Of a stretch of 64,000 bases of DNA, positions 46,821-59,298 are shown one piece after another (the stretch's first letter is position 1; each line of letters starts with the position of its first letter). The position numbers and the translations under genes were made by a program. The notes under the pieces are model-generated. The model worked only from the letters and a program-made list of their open reading frames with translations, did no database searches and was not told where the DNA came from. The stretch is taken from NCBI RefSeq assembly GCF_902686445.1, contig NW_025920104.1, forward strand, positions 2,108,001-2,172,000. Reading direction: 5' to 3'. The DNA comes from Sciurus carolinensis. Its lineage: Eukaryota; Chordata; Mammalia; Rodentia; Sciuridae.

Positions 46821-49363
46821 GCAATAAGTACACGGTGACTAAACTTTGTCAGTGAATGAATGTTTCTTTTCCGATCACAAAAAAATGGTACAAAAACCTC
46901 CACTATATAGGCCTGCCCTCTCTCACAGATACAGATATCCTTTGGAAGCAGAGCTCTATCTTTTCTTTTTGGAGAAGATTAACTTTTTGGATTCTGTTAA
47001 AAATCTGTGAACATTTTTTACAATGTTGATTTGACTAATACTACACAGTCAATGGGGAAGAATGCTACTTTGATGAGGTGAAAGCTCCAGAATCCATCCT
47101 TAAAATGTTACACCTCATCTTTTGGGGACTGTTGTTATCTAGGTGTTTTCCTGGGAAATATTTCCATAACACATGCCTACTATGTGCTAAGCACTATGTT
47201 ATATGCCAGGGTTACTGTGGTGAACAAATTAACACTGAATTGTGCACTTCTGGAGCAGTTGGGGAAATGGATAATATAGTAAGTGCCTTGAAGGACAAGA
47301 ACAGTGTAGGGTTAAGTGACTGGAGAATAGTGGACAGGAATGATGTCTGAGTAGATGTCAGTTAGACTAAAACCATTCAGAACAAAGTTAACACCCTGCA
47401 CCTCAGCATTCAGTGTGGAAAATGCCCACAACTCATGTACCTGTAAATGACCTATTACCTCAGCATCCAGCGTGGAAAATGCCCACAACTCATGTAATAG
47501 TAAATGGCCTTTTTTTGGCTCCAACACTTCTCATTTTGTATAAACAAAGTCATCTTTCATTCTCTTTTTATTTATATAGGCATCTCATTTTTTCTTTTTT
47601 TTTCTGAGACAGCTGCTTCATTTCACTGATAGATGTTGTGTTCTCCTATAGCAAGTCAGCCTTCTTTCATTTTATGAGGATTGTTTTCTTCTACACATTT
47701 TCATTTCAATCTGGGTCTTTTTGTATAAACTCTTTAAAATTGACTGAATTTATCTGTTTGGGAAGATCATGCAAGAGCTTCATTGCACAAATCAGAGTGG
47801 GGTTGTTCCATTGGGGAAGTTTGTTCTATCCTGCATGTTGTTTTCTCATAATAATTGAGCACTGCCAAAACAGGAATTTAGAAGGTTGTTAATGTGGTGC
47901 TAATTATCCCATTTTCATTGAATTTTAAGTTTTAAATTATTATGTTATATGCATTTAGAGACAAGACTCTGCCTTGACAGCAGTAATAAAAGTATCCTTG
48001 CATTGGTGACAGTGGTGTTTTCAATTTCATTACCTTTAAAAATACTCCTGAGTTGTAACAGGATTGTATCAATCTATAAAATTCAAAACACTAATAGACC
48101 AGCAATCTTGTTATATATTTATATGATTAATACCCAAAATGCATGATTTCTATTTTAATAGAAATCAATGTCTACATGTCTATTTGGATGATTAGGAATT
48201 TTCAAGATTTATAATTAGCATTTAACAACTGCTAGCTACAAAAATATTATGAGAAAAGAAGGCATCATATGAAACAAAGCAAAATGTCATTTTGCAATAA
48301 CATCTGTAGTCCCTGTTTTATCTGCATTGTGTTACTTAGATTATAGGTGAGCTGCTTTTAAATCTTACCTAAGAGTGAGACAAATGTGGATCAGTTGTTT
48401 ACATAAAAGAACTGACTTGAATTAACTTTTCCTAAATATTTTTCATTATTCACTTTAATTAAAAACAATGGGAGACTAAGCTGTTTAATAAATTTTCTAT
48501 TTATGATGATTAGAAATAAGTGCAATTATAAAACATTAAGTAAGGTATTCAATTACCTTACAGATGAAGAAAGTAAATTTTCACACTTTATACAATTATA
48601 ATTTTCAGTCTGAAACTATATATTTTCTAAAGCATAAATGTATGTGATCTCAATATATACTCATGAATTCTTCTCTAGACTTTTCCACATATATCTTTGT
48701 GAATACACTGACACAAAGACATTTGGGAACAAACATGAAAAAAATTATTTAACTTACAGAATGATTTATGAAGTATTTTAAAAACACTTTAAGAATTTTT
48801 TTGTCATCCAGTTGACATTTTGGCTATGGTTATTAAGACTTGGAATTACAGCAGTGATTTAATTACATTTGATTGAAGGACTGTACTTATCTTTGACTAA
48901 AATACTGATGGATTCAACTTGACCTTCTTAGTGTTTGAAATCAATTACTCCATCTCTATTTCCTTGTAGTCATTTCATTAATGGCCTTGAGGAGGGACCC
49001 ATTTTCTGAATATAGACCTAGTTCTGACTTAAATTACTATGCCTCTGCTTAGTGAGTGCATTTAGAAAACTCCCACTCCCCTTCGTAAAATGTGTAGACA
49101 GAGGAATAAGGTGTTCCCACTATGGCTCAGCCCCCTTCCTCTGCAAGGGCACACCAGTTCTGTTTAAATGTGATGTATCAGGTGAGTACACAGAGAGGAC
49201 CTGACCTGGATCATTGCTCTTTTTCATAATTCCTCTGGGTTTGAAGTTTGGAACACTGATCTAAAAAATCAATACTTAATTCTAATGTGGAGGAAACATA
49301 AATAATTCTGCATTTTCTCTTTCTCTTTTTTCATGGTACAAGTGAGTCACATCACCAGCATTA
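46821..49363. other. Unassigned AT-rich sequence
   Basis: No gene is supported. A 57-bp tandem duplication lies at 47,401-47,514. The rest has low coding potential. Confidence 0.4.
47401..47514 (+). repeat. 57-bp tandem duplication
   Basis: Two copies begin with 'cctcagcat' at 47,401 and 47,458 and share 'gtggaaaatgcccacaactc'. They differ at a few positions. Confidence 0.92.
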
Positions 49364-49364
49364 T

Positions 49365-49505
49365 TTTGTATTTTATTTTAGAGACAGGGTCTCGCTGAGT
49401 TCCTTAGTGCCTTGCCATTGCTGAGACTGACTTTGAACTTGTGATCATCCTGACTCAGTCTCCCAAGCCACTGGGATTACAGGTGTGTGCCACCACACCT
49501 GGCTA
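49365..49505 (-). mobile_element. B1-type SINE, well preserved
   Basis: A reversed B1 is clear: 'gagacagggtctcgctgagt', 'actgggattacaggtgtgtg' and 'ccaccacacctggc'. It lacks the ID half, so it is a monomer. It is the best-preserved SINE in the window. Confidence 0.92.
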
Positions 49506-49814
49506 ATCCTGCATTCCCCCCAAAAAACCTTCTCTCTAATTTTAAACTAACAAAAAATATCAGAACATTGTGTTTATGCTACTCTGTTCCTTGAAGTCAA
49601 AGGAGTAATTAAGCCTATAATTAATGATTTCATTTAAGTATCTGTTTCTCTCTCCACATTTTTATGTCATCTCTAATCTCAAACAGGAAGAGTGTTGTGT
49701 GTGTGTGTCTACTGATACATAGTTGTCTATCCTTATTTTAATATGCATCATTTCACTTCATTGCAGTTGTCTTTGGTTATAGTCTAGGCACCTTGAGTTG
49801 AATAGCTCTCTCAT

Positions 49815-52800
49815 TTTTTTTATTTTATATTAGTGAGTTATAGTTAAACATAATTGAGATTCATTCTTGTTTATTAGTAAATAAATATTGTGTAATTTTC
49901 TCCATTTCAGTCCCCACTACTATGCCCTTCCTTCCCCTCATCATTCCCCAATACCCTTTCTCTATTCTAGTGATCTTCTGTTTATTAATTTATTTTTAAA
50001 TTTATGCATTATAGTTATACATAAAAGTGGAATACATCATGATATGTTTATAGAAGCACATAGCGTGGTTTGATCAGTTGCATTCCATGGTTCTTCCCCA
50101 TTTCCTAATCCTCTTCCCTACCTTTTCATTTTCTTCTACTCTATGGTTCTACCTTTTATTTTCATGAGATCCATGTTTTGAAAATTTCTCATTTAAGAAA
50201 AACATTCAACTTTGACTTTCTCAGTCTGGCTTATTTCACTTAGCAGGATGTACTTAAGTTCCATCCATTCGGCAGTGCACAAAAAAATTTCATTGTTCTT
50301 CATGGCTGAGTAAAACTTCCTATGGTATATATATATATATATATTATTGGGTATATATAATATATATAATAAATATATAAAATATAAATATATATATCAA
50401 AAAATAAATATATATATAAATATATAAAAATATATATAATAAATATACATATACCCAAAAAGAAACTGTGATATATATATATGTATATGTATATGTGATA
50501 TATATATAATGTGTATATATATATAATTTTTTCTTTATCCATTCATCAATTGAAGGACATCTAAGTTGGTTCCACAATCTGGCTATTGTGAATTGAGCAG
50601 CTATGAACATTGATGTGGCTGTATCTCTGTAGTATGCTCATTTTCAGTCTTTTGGGTATAGGCTAAGGAGTGGGAGAGCTGTGTCAAATGGTGGGTCCAT
50701 TCCAAGTTTTCTAAGGAATCTTCACACTGCTTTCAAGAGTGGCTGCACTAATTTGCAGCCCCACCAATGTATGAGTATATATGAGTCTACCTTTTTCTCC
50801 ACATTCTCTCCAACACCTATTGTTGCTTTTATTCTTGATAATTGTCATTCTAATTGGGGTGAGATGGAATCTTAGGGTAATTTTGATTTGAATTTCTCTT
50901 GTTACTAAAGATGGTGAACAAATTTTTTATATGTTTGTTGATTGCTTGTAGATCTTCTTCTGTGAAGTGTCTGTTCATATCCTTAGCCCATTGTTGATTG
51001 GGTTATTGGTATTCTCCTTGCAGAGTTTTTTGAATTCTTTATATATTCTGGAAATTAGTGCTCTATCTGAAGTATGAGTGGCAAAGATTTTATCCCACTC
51101 TGTAGGCTCTCTCTTTGCATTGCTGATAGTTTCATTTGCTGAGAGAAAGTTATTTCATTTGAATCTATCCCAGTTATTAAATCTTGCTTTTATTTCTTGT
51201 GTTATGAGAGTCCTATTAAGGAAGTATGATCCTAAGCCAACAAGTTAAAGATTTGGACCTACTTTTTCTTCTCTAAGATACAGTGTCTCTGGTCTGTTTC
51301 AAGGTCCTTGATCCATTGTGAGTTGATCTTTGTGCAGGGTGAGAGATAGGAGATTAGTTTCATTCTGTTGCATATGGATTTCCAGTTTTTCCAGCACCAT
51401 TTGTTGAAGAGGTTATCTTTTCTCCATTGCATATTTCTGGCACCTTTGAGTAGTATGAGAAAATTATATTCATTTGAGTTTGTGCCCATGTCCTCTATTC
51501 TGTACCATTGATCTACCTGTCTATCTTGGTGCCAATACCATGCCATTTTTGTTACTATTGCTTTGTAGTATAGTTGAAGTTCTGGTATTATGATACCCCC
51601 AGTTTCATCTTTCTGCTAAGGATTGTTTTAGCTATTCTGGGTGTCTTATTCTTCCAGATGAATTTCATGATTGCTTGCTCTATTTCTGTAAGGTGTGTCA
51701 TTGGGACTTTAATTGGAATTGCATTGAATCTGTATAACACTTTTGGTAGTATGTCCATTTTGACAATATTATTTCTGCCTATCCAAGAACATGGGAGATC
51801 TTTCCATCTTTTAAGGTCTTCCTCAATTTCTTTCTTCAATGTTTTGTAGTTTTCATTGTAGAGATCTTTTACCTTTTTGGTTAGATTGATTCCCAAGTAT
51901 TTTATCTTTTTTTTGAGGCTATTGCAAATGGAGTTGTTTTCCTCATTTCCCTTTCAGATGTTTCAGTGCTTGCATATAAAAATGCTTTAGATTTATGTGT
52001 GTTGATTTTATAGCCTGCTACTTTGCTGAATTCATTGATGAGGTCTAGAAGTTTTCTGGAGGAGATTTTTGGATCCTCTAAATATAGAATCATGTCATCA
52101 GCAAATAGCGACAGCTTAAGTTCCTCTTTTCCTATTCATATCCCTTTAATTTCTTTGGTTTGCTTAATTGCTCTGGCTAGAGTTTTGAGGACAATGTTGA
52201 ATAGAAGGGGTGAAAGAGGACATTCCTGTCTTTTTCCAAATTTTAAAGGAGGAAGATTGATGTTGACCATGGGCTTAGCATAAATAGCCTTTAGAATATT
52301 CAGTTATGTTCCTACTATCCCTATTTTTTCTAGAGTTTTGAGCATGAAGGGGAGTTGTATTTTGTCATACGCTTTTTCTGCATCAATTGAAATAACCATA
52401 TGATTCTTATCCTTAAGTCTATTGACATGATGAATTATGTTTATTGATTTATGGATGTTAAACCATCCTTGCATTCCAGGGATGAACCCCACTTAATCAT
52501 GGTGCATGATTTTCTTAATTTGTTTTTGGATATGCTTTGCCAATATTTTGTTAAGGATCTTTGCATCTATATTCATCAAGGATATTGGTCTAAAATATTC
52601 TTTCCTTGATGTGTCCTCTCCTGGTTTGGGTATGAGGGTGATATTAGCTTCATAGGATGTGTTAATTAGGGTACCCTACTTTTCTATTTTCTGGAATACT
52701 TTGAGAAGTATTGGAATGAGTTCTTCTTTGAAGGTCTTGTAGATCTCAGCTGAGAATCTGTCTGGTCCTGGGCTTTTCTTTGCTGGTAGGTTTTTAATGG

Positions 52801-53065
52801 CTTCTTCTATTTTATTGTTTGATATTGATCTGTTTAAATTGTGTATGTCCTCCTGGTTCAGTTTGGAGGAGCATATGTCTCTAGAAATTTGTCAATATCG
52901 TTGGTACTTTCTATTTTGTTAGAATAAAGATTTTCAAAGTAGCTTCTCATTATGTTATGTATCTCAGTAGTGTCTGTCGTGATGTTTCCTTTTTCATCAC
53001 AAATTTTAGTAATTTGAGTTTTCTCTCTCATTCTCTTTGTTAGTGTGCCTAAGGGTTTGTCTATT
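49815..53065 (-). mobile_element. LINE-1, 5'-truncated copy
   Basis: This is the 3' half of a LINE-1 on the minus strand: the reverse transcriptase and C-terminal part of ORF2 (about 50,520-53,065) and a 3' UTR to a T-rich tail near 49,815-49,830. ORF2 is broken into short frames. Recognisable pieces are [19 protein letters not shown] near 51,500, ILYLEDPKISSRKLLDLI near 52,090 and [15 protein letters not shown] near 52,450. It is collinear with the next element but differs in its 3' UTR, so it belongs to another subfamily or age class. It lacks ORF1, the endonuclease region and the 5' UTR, as usual after incomplete reverse transcription. Confidence 0.93.
50320..50525 (+). repeat. Expanded (TA)n / AT-rich microsatellite within LINE-1
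   Basis: About 200 bp of TATA, TATATAA and similar motifs lies between the ORF2 end and the 3' UTR. The neighbouring LINE-1 has only a short 'tatatatata' at the matching place (about 53,946-53,955), so this tract grew after insertion. The Tyr/Ile-rich frames across it are artefacts. Confidence 0.92.
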
Positions 53066-53544
53066 TTGTTTCATTAGTCTTTTGATGAATTTTCATAGTG
53101 CTTTACAAAATGGTTGTAATAATTTGCAATTCTATCAATGTGGCTCCTGGGTAAGTGAAGATTTGATTATTTTAAGACACTATTTCCATGACCAATAGGC
53201 TATTGGAGTGGGGTAGATTTTGCTTTACTGCAGTTGCTTCTTCGGTTCATGGAATTTGAGAAATAACTATTATTGAAAAAATGCACTTTATATATATATA
53301 TATATGAACAAAAAGATTAGGGAGTGCTAATCCAAGTATGTAAGATTAAAATAAATTCAAGTTAACATGTTACCAATTTGTATTGTTCTAGAAATCTTTT
53401 TATGAATATACAAGGAAATATAAATGTTTTTATTTTCCTCCTTCAAAAAGTGTAATATCATAATATCATTCTGTGTTATGTATTTTAAACATTTTATAGA
53501 TTTTTTTCTTAAAAACAGTATGCCTATAATTTTATTTCAGATTT
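53066..53544. other. AT-rich spacer between two LINE-1 copies
   Basis: No gene is present. A short (TA)n tract lies near 53,290-53,306. Confidence 0.5.
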
Positions 53545-53958
53545 TTTTTATTTTTTTTATTATTGAACACAAATGAGACACATGTCATTTCTCTATTTGT
53601 ACATGGCGTAAAGGCATACCATTTGTGTAATCATAAATTTACATAGGGTAATGTTTGATTCATTCTGTTATTTTTTCCCTTCCCCCCAACCCTCCCACCC
53701 CTCTTTTCCCTCTATACAGTCCTTCCATCCTCCATTCTTACCCCCTCCCTAAGCCTAACTCTAACCCTAACACTAACTCTTCCCACCCCACATTATGTGT
53801 CCTCATCCACTTATTAGCGATATCATTCTTCCTTTGGTTTTTTGAGATTGGCTTATCTCACTTAGTATGATAATCTCCAGTTTCATTCATTTGCCTGCAA
53901 ATGCCAAAATTTTATCATTCTTTATGGCAGAGTAATATTCCATTGTATATATATACCA

Positions 53959-56900
53959 CTATTTCTTTATCCATTCATCAATTGAAGGAAATCTAGGTTG
54001 GTTCCACAATCTGGCTATTGTGAAATGAGCAGCTATGAACATTGATGTGGCTGTATCTCTGTAATATGCTGATTTTAAATCCTTTAGGTATAGGCCAAGG
54101 AGTGGGATAGCTGGGTCAAATGGTGGTTTCATTCCAAGTTTTCTAAGGAATCTCCACACTGCTTTTCAAAGTGGCTGCACTAATTGGCAGCCCCAAGAGC
54201 AATGTATGAGTGTACCTTTCTCCCCACATCCTCGCCAACACCTATTGTTGCTTGTATTATTGATAATTGCCATTCTAATTGGGGTGAGATGGAATCTTAG
54301 GGTGGTTTTGATTTGCATTTCTCTTATTACTAGAGATGTTGAACATTTTTCCATGTTTGTTGATTGCTTGTAGATCTTCTTCTGTGAAGTGTCTATTCAT
54401 TTCCTTAGCCCATTTGTCGATTGGATTACTTGCATTCTTGGTGTAGAGTTTTTTGAGTTCTTTATAGATTCTGGAGATTAGAGCTCTATCGGAAGTATGA
54501 TTGGCAAAGATTTTCTCCCACTCTGTAGGATCTTTCTTCACATTGCTGAGAGTTTCCTTTGCTGAGAGAAAGCTTTTTAGTTTGAATCTATCCCAGTTAT
54601 TAATTCTTGCTTTTATTTCTTGTGCCATTGGAGTCCTGTTGAGGAAGTCTGGTCCTAAGCCGACATGTTGAAGCTCTGGACCTACTTTTTCTTCTATAAG
54701 ATGCAAGGTCTCTGGTCTGATTCTGAGATCCTTAATCCACTTTGAGTTTAGTTTCATGTATGGTGAGAGATATGGGTTTAGTTTCATTCTGTTGCATAAG
54801 GATTTCCAATTGTCCCAGCACCATTTGTTGAAGAGGCTATCTTTTCTCCATTGCATATTTTTGGCCCCTTTGTCTAGTATGAGAAAATTGTATTTATTTG
54901 GGTTTGTGTCCGTGTCCTCTATTCTGTACCATTGATCCACCTTTCTATTTTGGTACCAATACCATGCCATTTTTGTTACTATTGCTTTGTAGTAGAGTTG
55001 AAGATCTGGTATTGCAATACCCCCTGCTTCACTCTTTCTGCAAAGGGTTGCTTTAGCTATTCTGGGTTTTTTATTGTTCCAGATGAATTTCATAATTTCT
55101 TGCTCTATTTCTGTAAGGTACATCATTGGTATTTTAATTGGAATTGCATTAAATCTGTATAGCACTTTTGGTAGTATGGCCATTTTGACAATATTCATTC
55201 TTCCTATCCAAGAACATGGGAGATCTTTCCATCTTCTGAGATTTTCTTTAATTTCTTTCTTTAGTGTTCTGTAGTTCTCATTGTAGAGGTCTTTCACCTC
55301 TTTTGTGAGATTGATTCCCAAGTATTTTATTTTTTTCGAAGATATTGTGAATGCGGTAGTTTTCCTAATTTCTCTTTCTGAAGATTCATCGCTTATGTAT
55401 AGAAATGCCTTAGATTTATGTGCATTGATCTTATATCCCGCTGCTTTACTGAATTCACTTATGAGATCTAACAGTTTTGTGGTGGAATTTCCTGGTTCCT
55501 CTAAGTACACAATCATATCATCAGCAAATAGGGATAGTTTGAGTTCTTCTTTTCCTATTCGTATCCCTTTAATTTCTTTGGTCTGTCTAATTGCTCTGGC
55601 TAGAGTTTCAAGGATGATATTGAATAGAAGTGGTGAAAGATGGCATTGCTGCCTTGTTCCAGTTTTTAGAGGGAATGCTTTCAGTTTTTCACCATTTAGA
55701 ATGATATTAGTCATGGGCTTAGCGTAGATGGCCTTTACAATGTTAAGGAATGTTCCCACTATCCCTATTTTTTCTAGTGTTTTGAGCATGAAGGGGTGCT
55801 GTATTTTATCAAATGCTTTTTCTGCATCTATTGAAATAATCATGTGATTCTTGACTTTAAGTCTGTTGATATGGTGAATGTCATTTTTTGATTTCCTGAT
55901 GTTGAACCAACCTTGCATCCCTGGGATGAAACCCACTTGATTATGGTGCACTATCTTTTTAATATGTTTTTGTATGCAATTTGCTAAAATTTTGTTGAGA
56001 TTTTTTGCGTCGATGTTCATTAAGGATATGGGTCTGAAATTTTCTTTCCTCGATGTGTCTCTGTCTGGTTTAGGTATCGGGGTAATATTGGCTTCATAGA
56101 ATGAGTTTGGGAGGGTTCCCTCTTCTTCTATTTTATGGAATACTTTGACAAGTATTGGAATGAGCTCTTCTTTAAAAGTTTTGTAGAACTCGGCTGAGAA
56201 CCCATCTGGTCCTGGAATTTTCTTTGTTGGTAGCCTTTGATGACTTCTTCTATTTCCTTACTTGAAATTGGTCTATTTAAATTGTGTATGTCCTCCTCGT
56301 TCACTTTAGGCAATTCATATGTCTCTAGAAACCTGTTGATGTCTTTGAAATTTTCTATTTTGTTGGAGTATAGATTTTCAAAATAGCTTCTAATTATGTT
56401 TTGTATTTCAGTTGTGTCTGTTGTGATATTTCCTTGTTCATTCCGAATTTTAGTAATTTTGGTTTTCTCTCATCTTCTCTTTGTTAGTGTGGCTAAAGGT
56501 TTATCAATTTTGTGTATTTTTTCGAAGAACCAACTATTTATTTTGTCAATTTTTTGTATTGTTTCTTTTGTTTCAATTTCATTGATTTCAGCTCTGAGTT
56601 TGACTATTTCCTGTCTTCTACTACTTTTGATCTTGGTCTGTTCTTTTTCTAGGGCTTTGAGCTATTGTGTTAGGTCGTTTATTTTTTGAGTTTTACTTCT
56701 TTTATGAAATGCGCTCCATGAAATAAATCTTCCTCTAAGTACTGCTTTCATAGTGTCCCATAGATTTTGATATGATGTTTCTTTGTTCTCATTTAACTCT
56801 AAGAATTTTTTAATTTCCTTCCTAATGTCTTCTGTTATCCATTCATCATATAATAGCATATTGTTTAATCTCCAGGTGTTGGAGTAGTTTCTGTTTTTTA

Positions 56901-57630
56901 CTCTTTCATTTATTTCTAACTTCAATCCATTATGATCTGATAGAATACAAGGTAGTGTCTCTATCTTCTTGTATTTGCTGACATTAGCTTTGTGGCATAA
57001 TATATGGTCTATTTTAGAGAAGGATCCATGTGCTGCTGAGAAGAAAGTGTATTCACTCTTGGTTGGATGGTATATTCTATAAATGTCTGTTAAGTCTAAA
57101 TTATTGATTGTGTTATTGAGATCTATGGTTTCTTTGTTCAATTTTTGTTTGGAAGATCTGTCCAGTGGTGAGAGAGGCATGTTAAAATCCCCTAGTTTTA
57201 TTGTGTTATGGTCTATTTGGTTTCTAAAATTGAGAAGGATTTGTTTAACATACATTGATGAGACACTGTTTGGGACATAGATGTTTATGATTGTTATATC
57301 TTGCTGATTTATGCTTCCCTTAAGCAGTATGAAATATCCTTCCTTATCCCTTCTGACTAACATTGGCTTGAAGTCCACATTATCTGAAATGAGGATGGAT
57401 ACTCCAGCTTTTTTGCTGAGTCCATGTGCATGATATGTTTTTCCCCATCCTTTCACCTTTAGTCTATAGGTATCTCTTTCTATGAGGTGAGTCTCTTGCA
57501 GGCAACATATTGTTGGATCTTTCTTCTTAATCCAATCTGCCAGTCTATGTCTTTTGATTGATGAATTCAGGCCATTAACATTCAGGGTTATTATTGAGAT
57601 ATAATTTGTATTCCCGGTCATTTGGTTCAT
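53959..57630 (-). pseudogene. LINE-1 ORF2 (endonuclease and reverse transcriptase), disrupted
   Basis: ORF2 protein nicks target DNA and primes reverse transcription. The N-terminal endonuclease is readable over 322 codons (57,630-56,662). It keeps the APE-type motifs CCLQETHL, LGDFNM and LSDHNG. The reverse transcriptase is open over 581 codons (56,020-54,275, open somewhat further upstream without ATG) and keeps the catalytic FADD at 55,517-55,528. The cysteine-rich C-terminus ([10 protein letters not shown]) follows in another frame. Breaks seen: stop codons at 56,662-56,664, 56,470-56,472 and 53,959-53,961, a frameshift near 56,235 and another near 54,350. Long intact stretches and few lesions suggest a fairly recent insertion. 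Confidence 0.92.
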
Positions 57631-57701
57631 ATTTAAAATTTTATTTATTTATTTATTTATTTTTTGACACATCTTGGTTCCTCCTTTATTTGAGAGTTTC
57701 T

Positions 57702-58747
57702 TTAGGATAATTCCTCCCTTTGCTGATTTGCTTCTTTGTTTTTAATTTCTTCCTTATGAAATATTTTGCCGAGAATGTTCTGTAATGCTGGCTTTCTTTT
57801 TGTAAATTCTTTTAGCTTTTGTTTATCATGGAAAGATTTTATTTCATCGTCAAATTTGAAGGTAAGCTTTGCTGGGTATAAGATTCTTGGTTGGCATCCA
57901 TTTTCTTTCAGAGCTTGAAAAATGTTCCAGGCCCTTCAAGCTTTTAGGGTCTGAATTGAAAAATCTGCTGATATCCGTATTGGTTTCCCCCTGAATGTAA
58001 TTTGGTTCTTTTCTCTCACAGCCTTTAAAATTCTGTCTTTATTTTGTATGTTAGGTAATTTCATTATAATATGCCTTGGTGTGGGTCTGTTGTAATTTTG
58101 TGTATTTAGAGTCCTATAAGCCTCTTCAACTTGATTTTCCATTTCATTCTTCAGATTTGGGAAATTTTCTGATATTATTTCATGGAATAGATTGTTCATT
58201 CCTTTGGTTTGTTTTTCTAAGCCTTCCTCAATCCCAATAATTCTCAAATTTGGCCTTTTCATGATATTCCATAGTTCTTGCAGATTCTGTTCATGGTTTC
58301 TTACCATCTTCTCTGTTTGTTCAACTTTGTTTTCGAGGTTCAATATTTTGTCTTCAATATCTGAAGTTCTGTCTTCCAGGTGTTCTATCCTATTGGTTAT
58401 GCTTTCTATGGAGTTCTTAATTTGGTTTATTGTTTCCTTCATTTCAAGGATTTCTGTTTGGTTTTTTTTTTCAATATCTCTATCTCTATATTGAAATGAA
58501 CTTTTGCTTCCTGAATTTGCTCTGTTAACTGTCGATTGGTGCGATCATTCAATACCTGCATTTGCTCTTTCATCTCATCATTCAATGCCTGCATTTGCTC
58601 TTTCATCTCATCATTTGCTTCCCTAATCATTTTAATTATGTACATTCTGAACTCCCTTTCTTTCATTTCTTCTGCCATGCTGTCGTTGGATTCTATTGAT
58701 GTAACATCTATATTTGTTTGGGGCATTTTCTTCCCTTGTTTTCTCAT
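57702..58747 (-). pseudogene. LINE-1 ORF1 (RNA-binding chaperone), disrupted
   Basis: ORF1 protein forms coiled-coil trimers that coat LINE-1 RNA. The N-terminal part (58,747-58,439) is charged and coiled-coil-like. It then shifts frame at an A homopolymer near 58,460. The next frame (58,442-57,936) continues the coiled coil and the RNA-recognition region with NLRIIGIEEG and later ITFRGKPIRISADFS. An in-frame TGA (57,936-57,938, likely from CGA) ends it early, and the C-terminal domain reads on to a normal stop at 57,702-57,704. An 11-residue unit (NDEMKEQMQxL) is doubled in the coiled coil. Confidence 0.9.
58550..58615 (-). repeat. 33-bp in-frame duplication in LINE-1 ORF1
   Basis: Two tandem 33-bp copies (58,550-58,582 and 58,583-58,615) differ at one base. 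They encode an 11-residue coiled-coil unit twice. Confidence 0.93.
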
Positions 58748-59298
58748 ATTGTTCAGGAATCAGTGGGTCATTAAGATATTGCAGATTTCCTTTATCGACT
58801 TATAATGTCCCTGAAGATTGCTAGTATATCCCCTCTTATCCTTCAGTAGCCTGAAGTCTTGGAGGAAGTTGATAATGCAGAGCTCCATGAAGAAGCTGCC
58901 TCTCTAGGGTGGTGACCCTCAGGTGGCGTATATTCCCTGCTAGTGGTCAGAGGTGTCTCCACTTGTTGACCAATGGTCATCCAATGGGGAATTAGGCTGC
59001 ACGTTGAGGCAAGTCCTGTTTGTGCCTGCGTCTCTGGTTTTACCGTCCCTGTGGGAAAACCTCTCCCGGTAGGGAAGACTCACTCAGTGGGAACGTCTCG
59101 CTGGTCAGTTCCCCTCCTAGAGGTTCCCCTCAATCTACAACTACCACCTGGGCTGGGCTGTCTTCCTCTGCAATGTTCCCAGGGACCTGGACCTAACTCC
59201 TGGGCCTGGGAGCCTCACCCTCCACAGGCGAGTCTCCTTAGGCTGCCTCTCCCAGATAATCTGCCCACAGTCCTGGAAACTTCACTCTGCCCCTAGGC

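Noticed and set aside
50300..50610. Tyr/Ile-rich minus-strand proteins
   Set aside because: They are translations of the expanded AT microsatellite within LINE-1.
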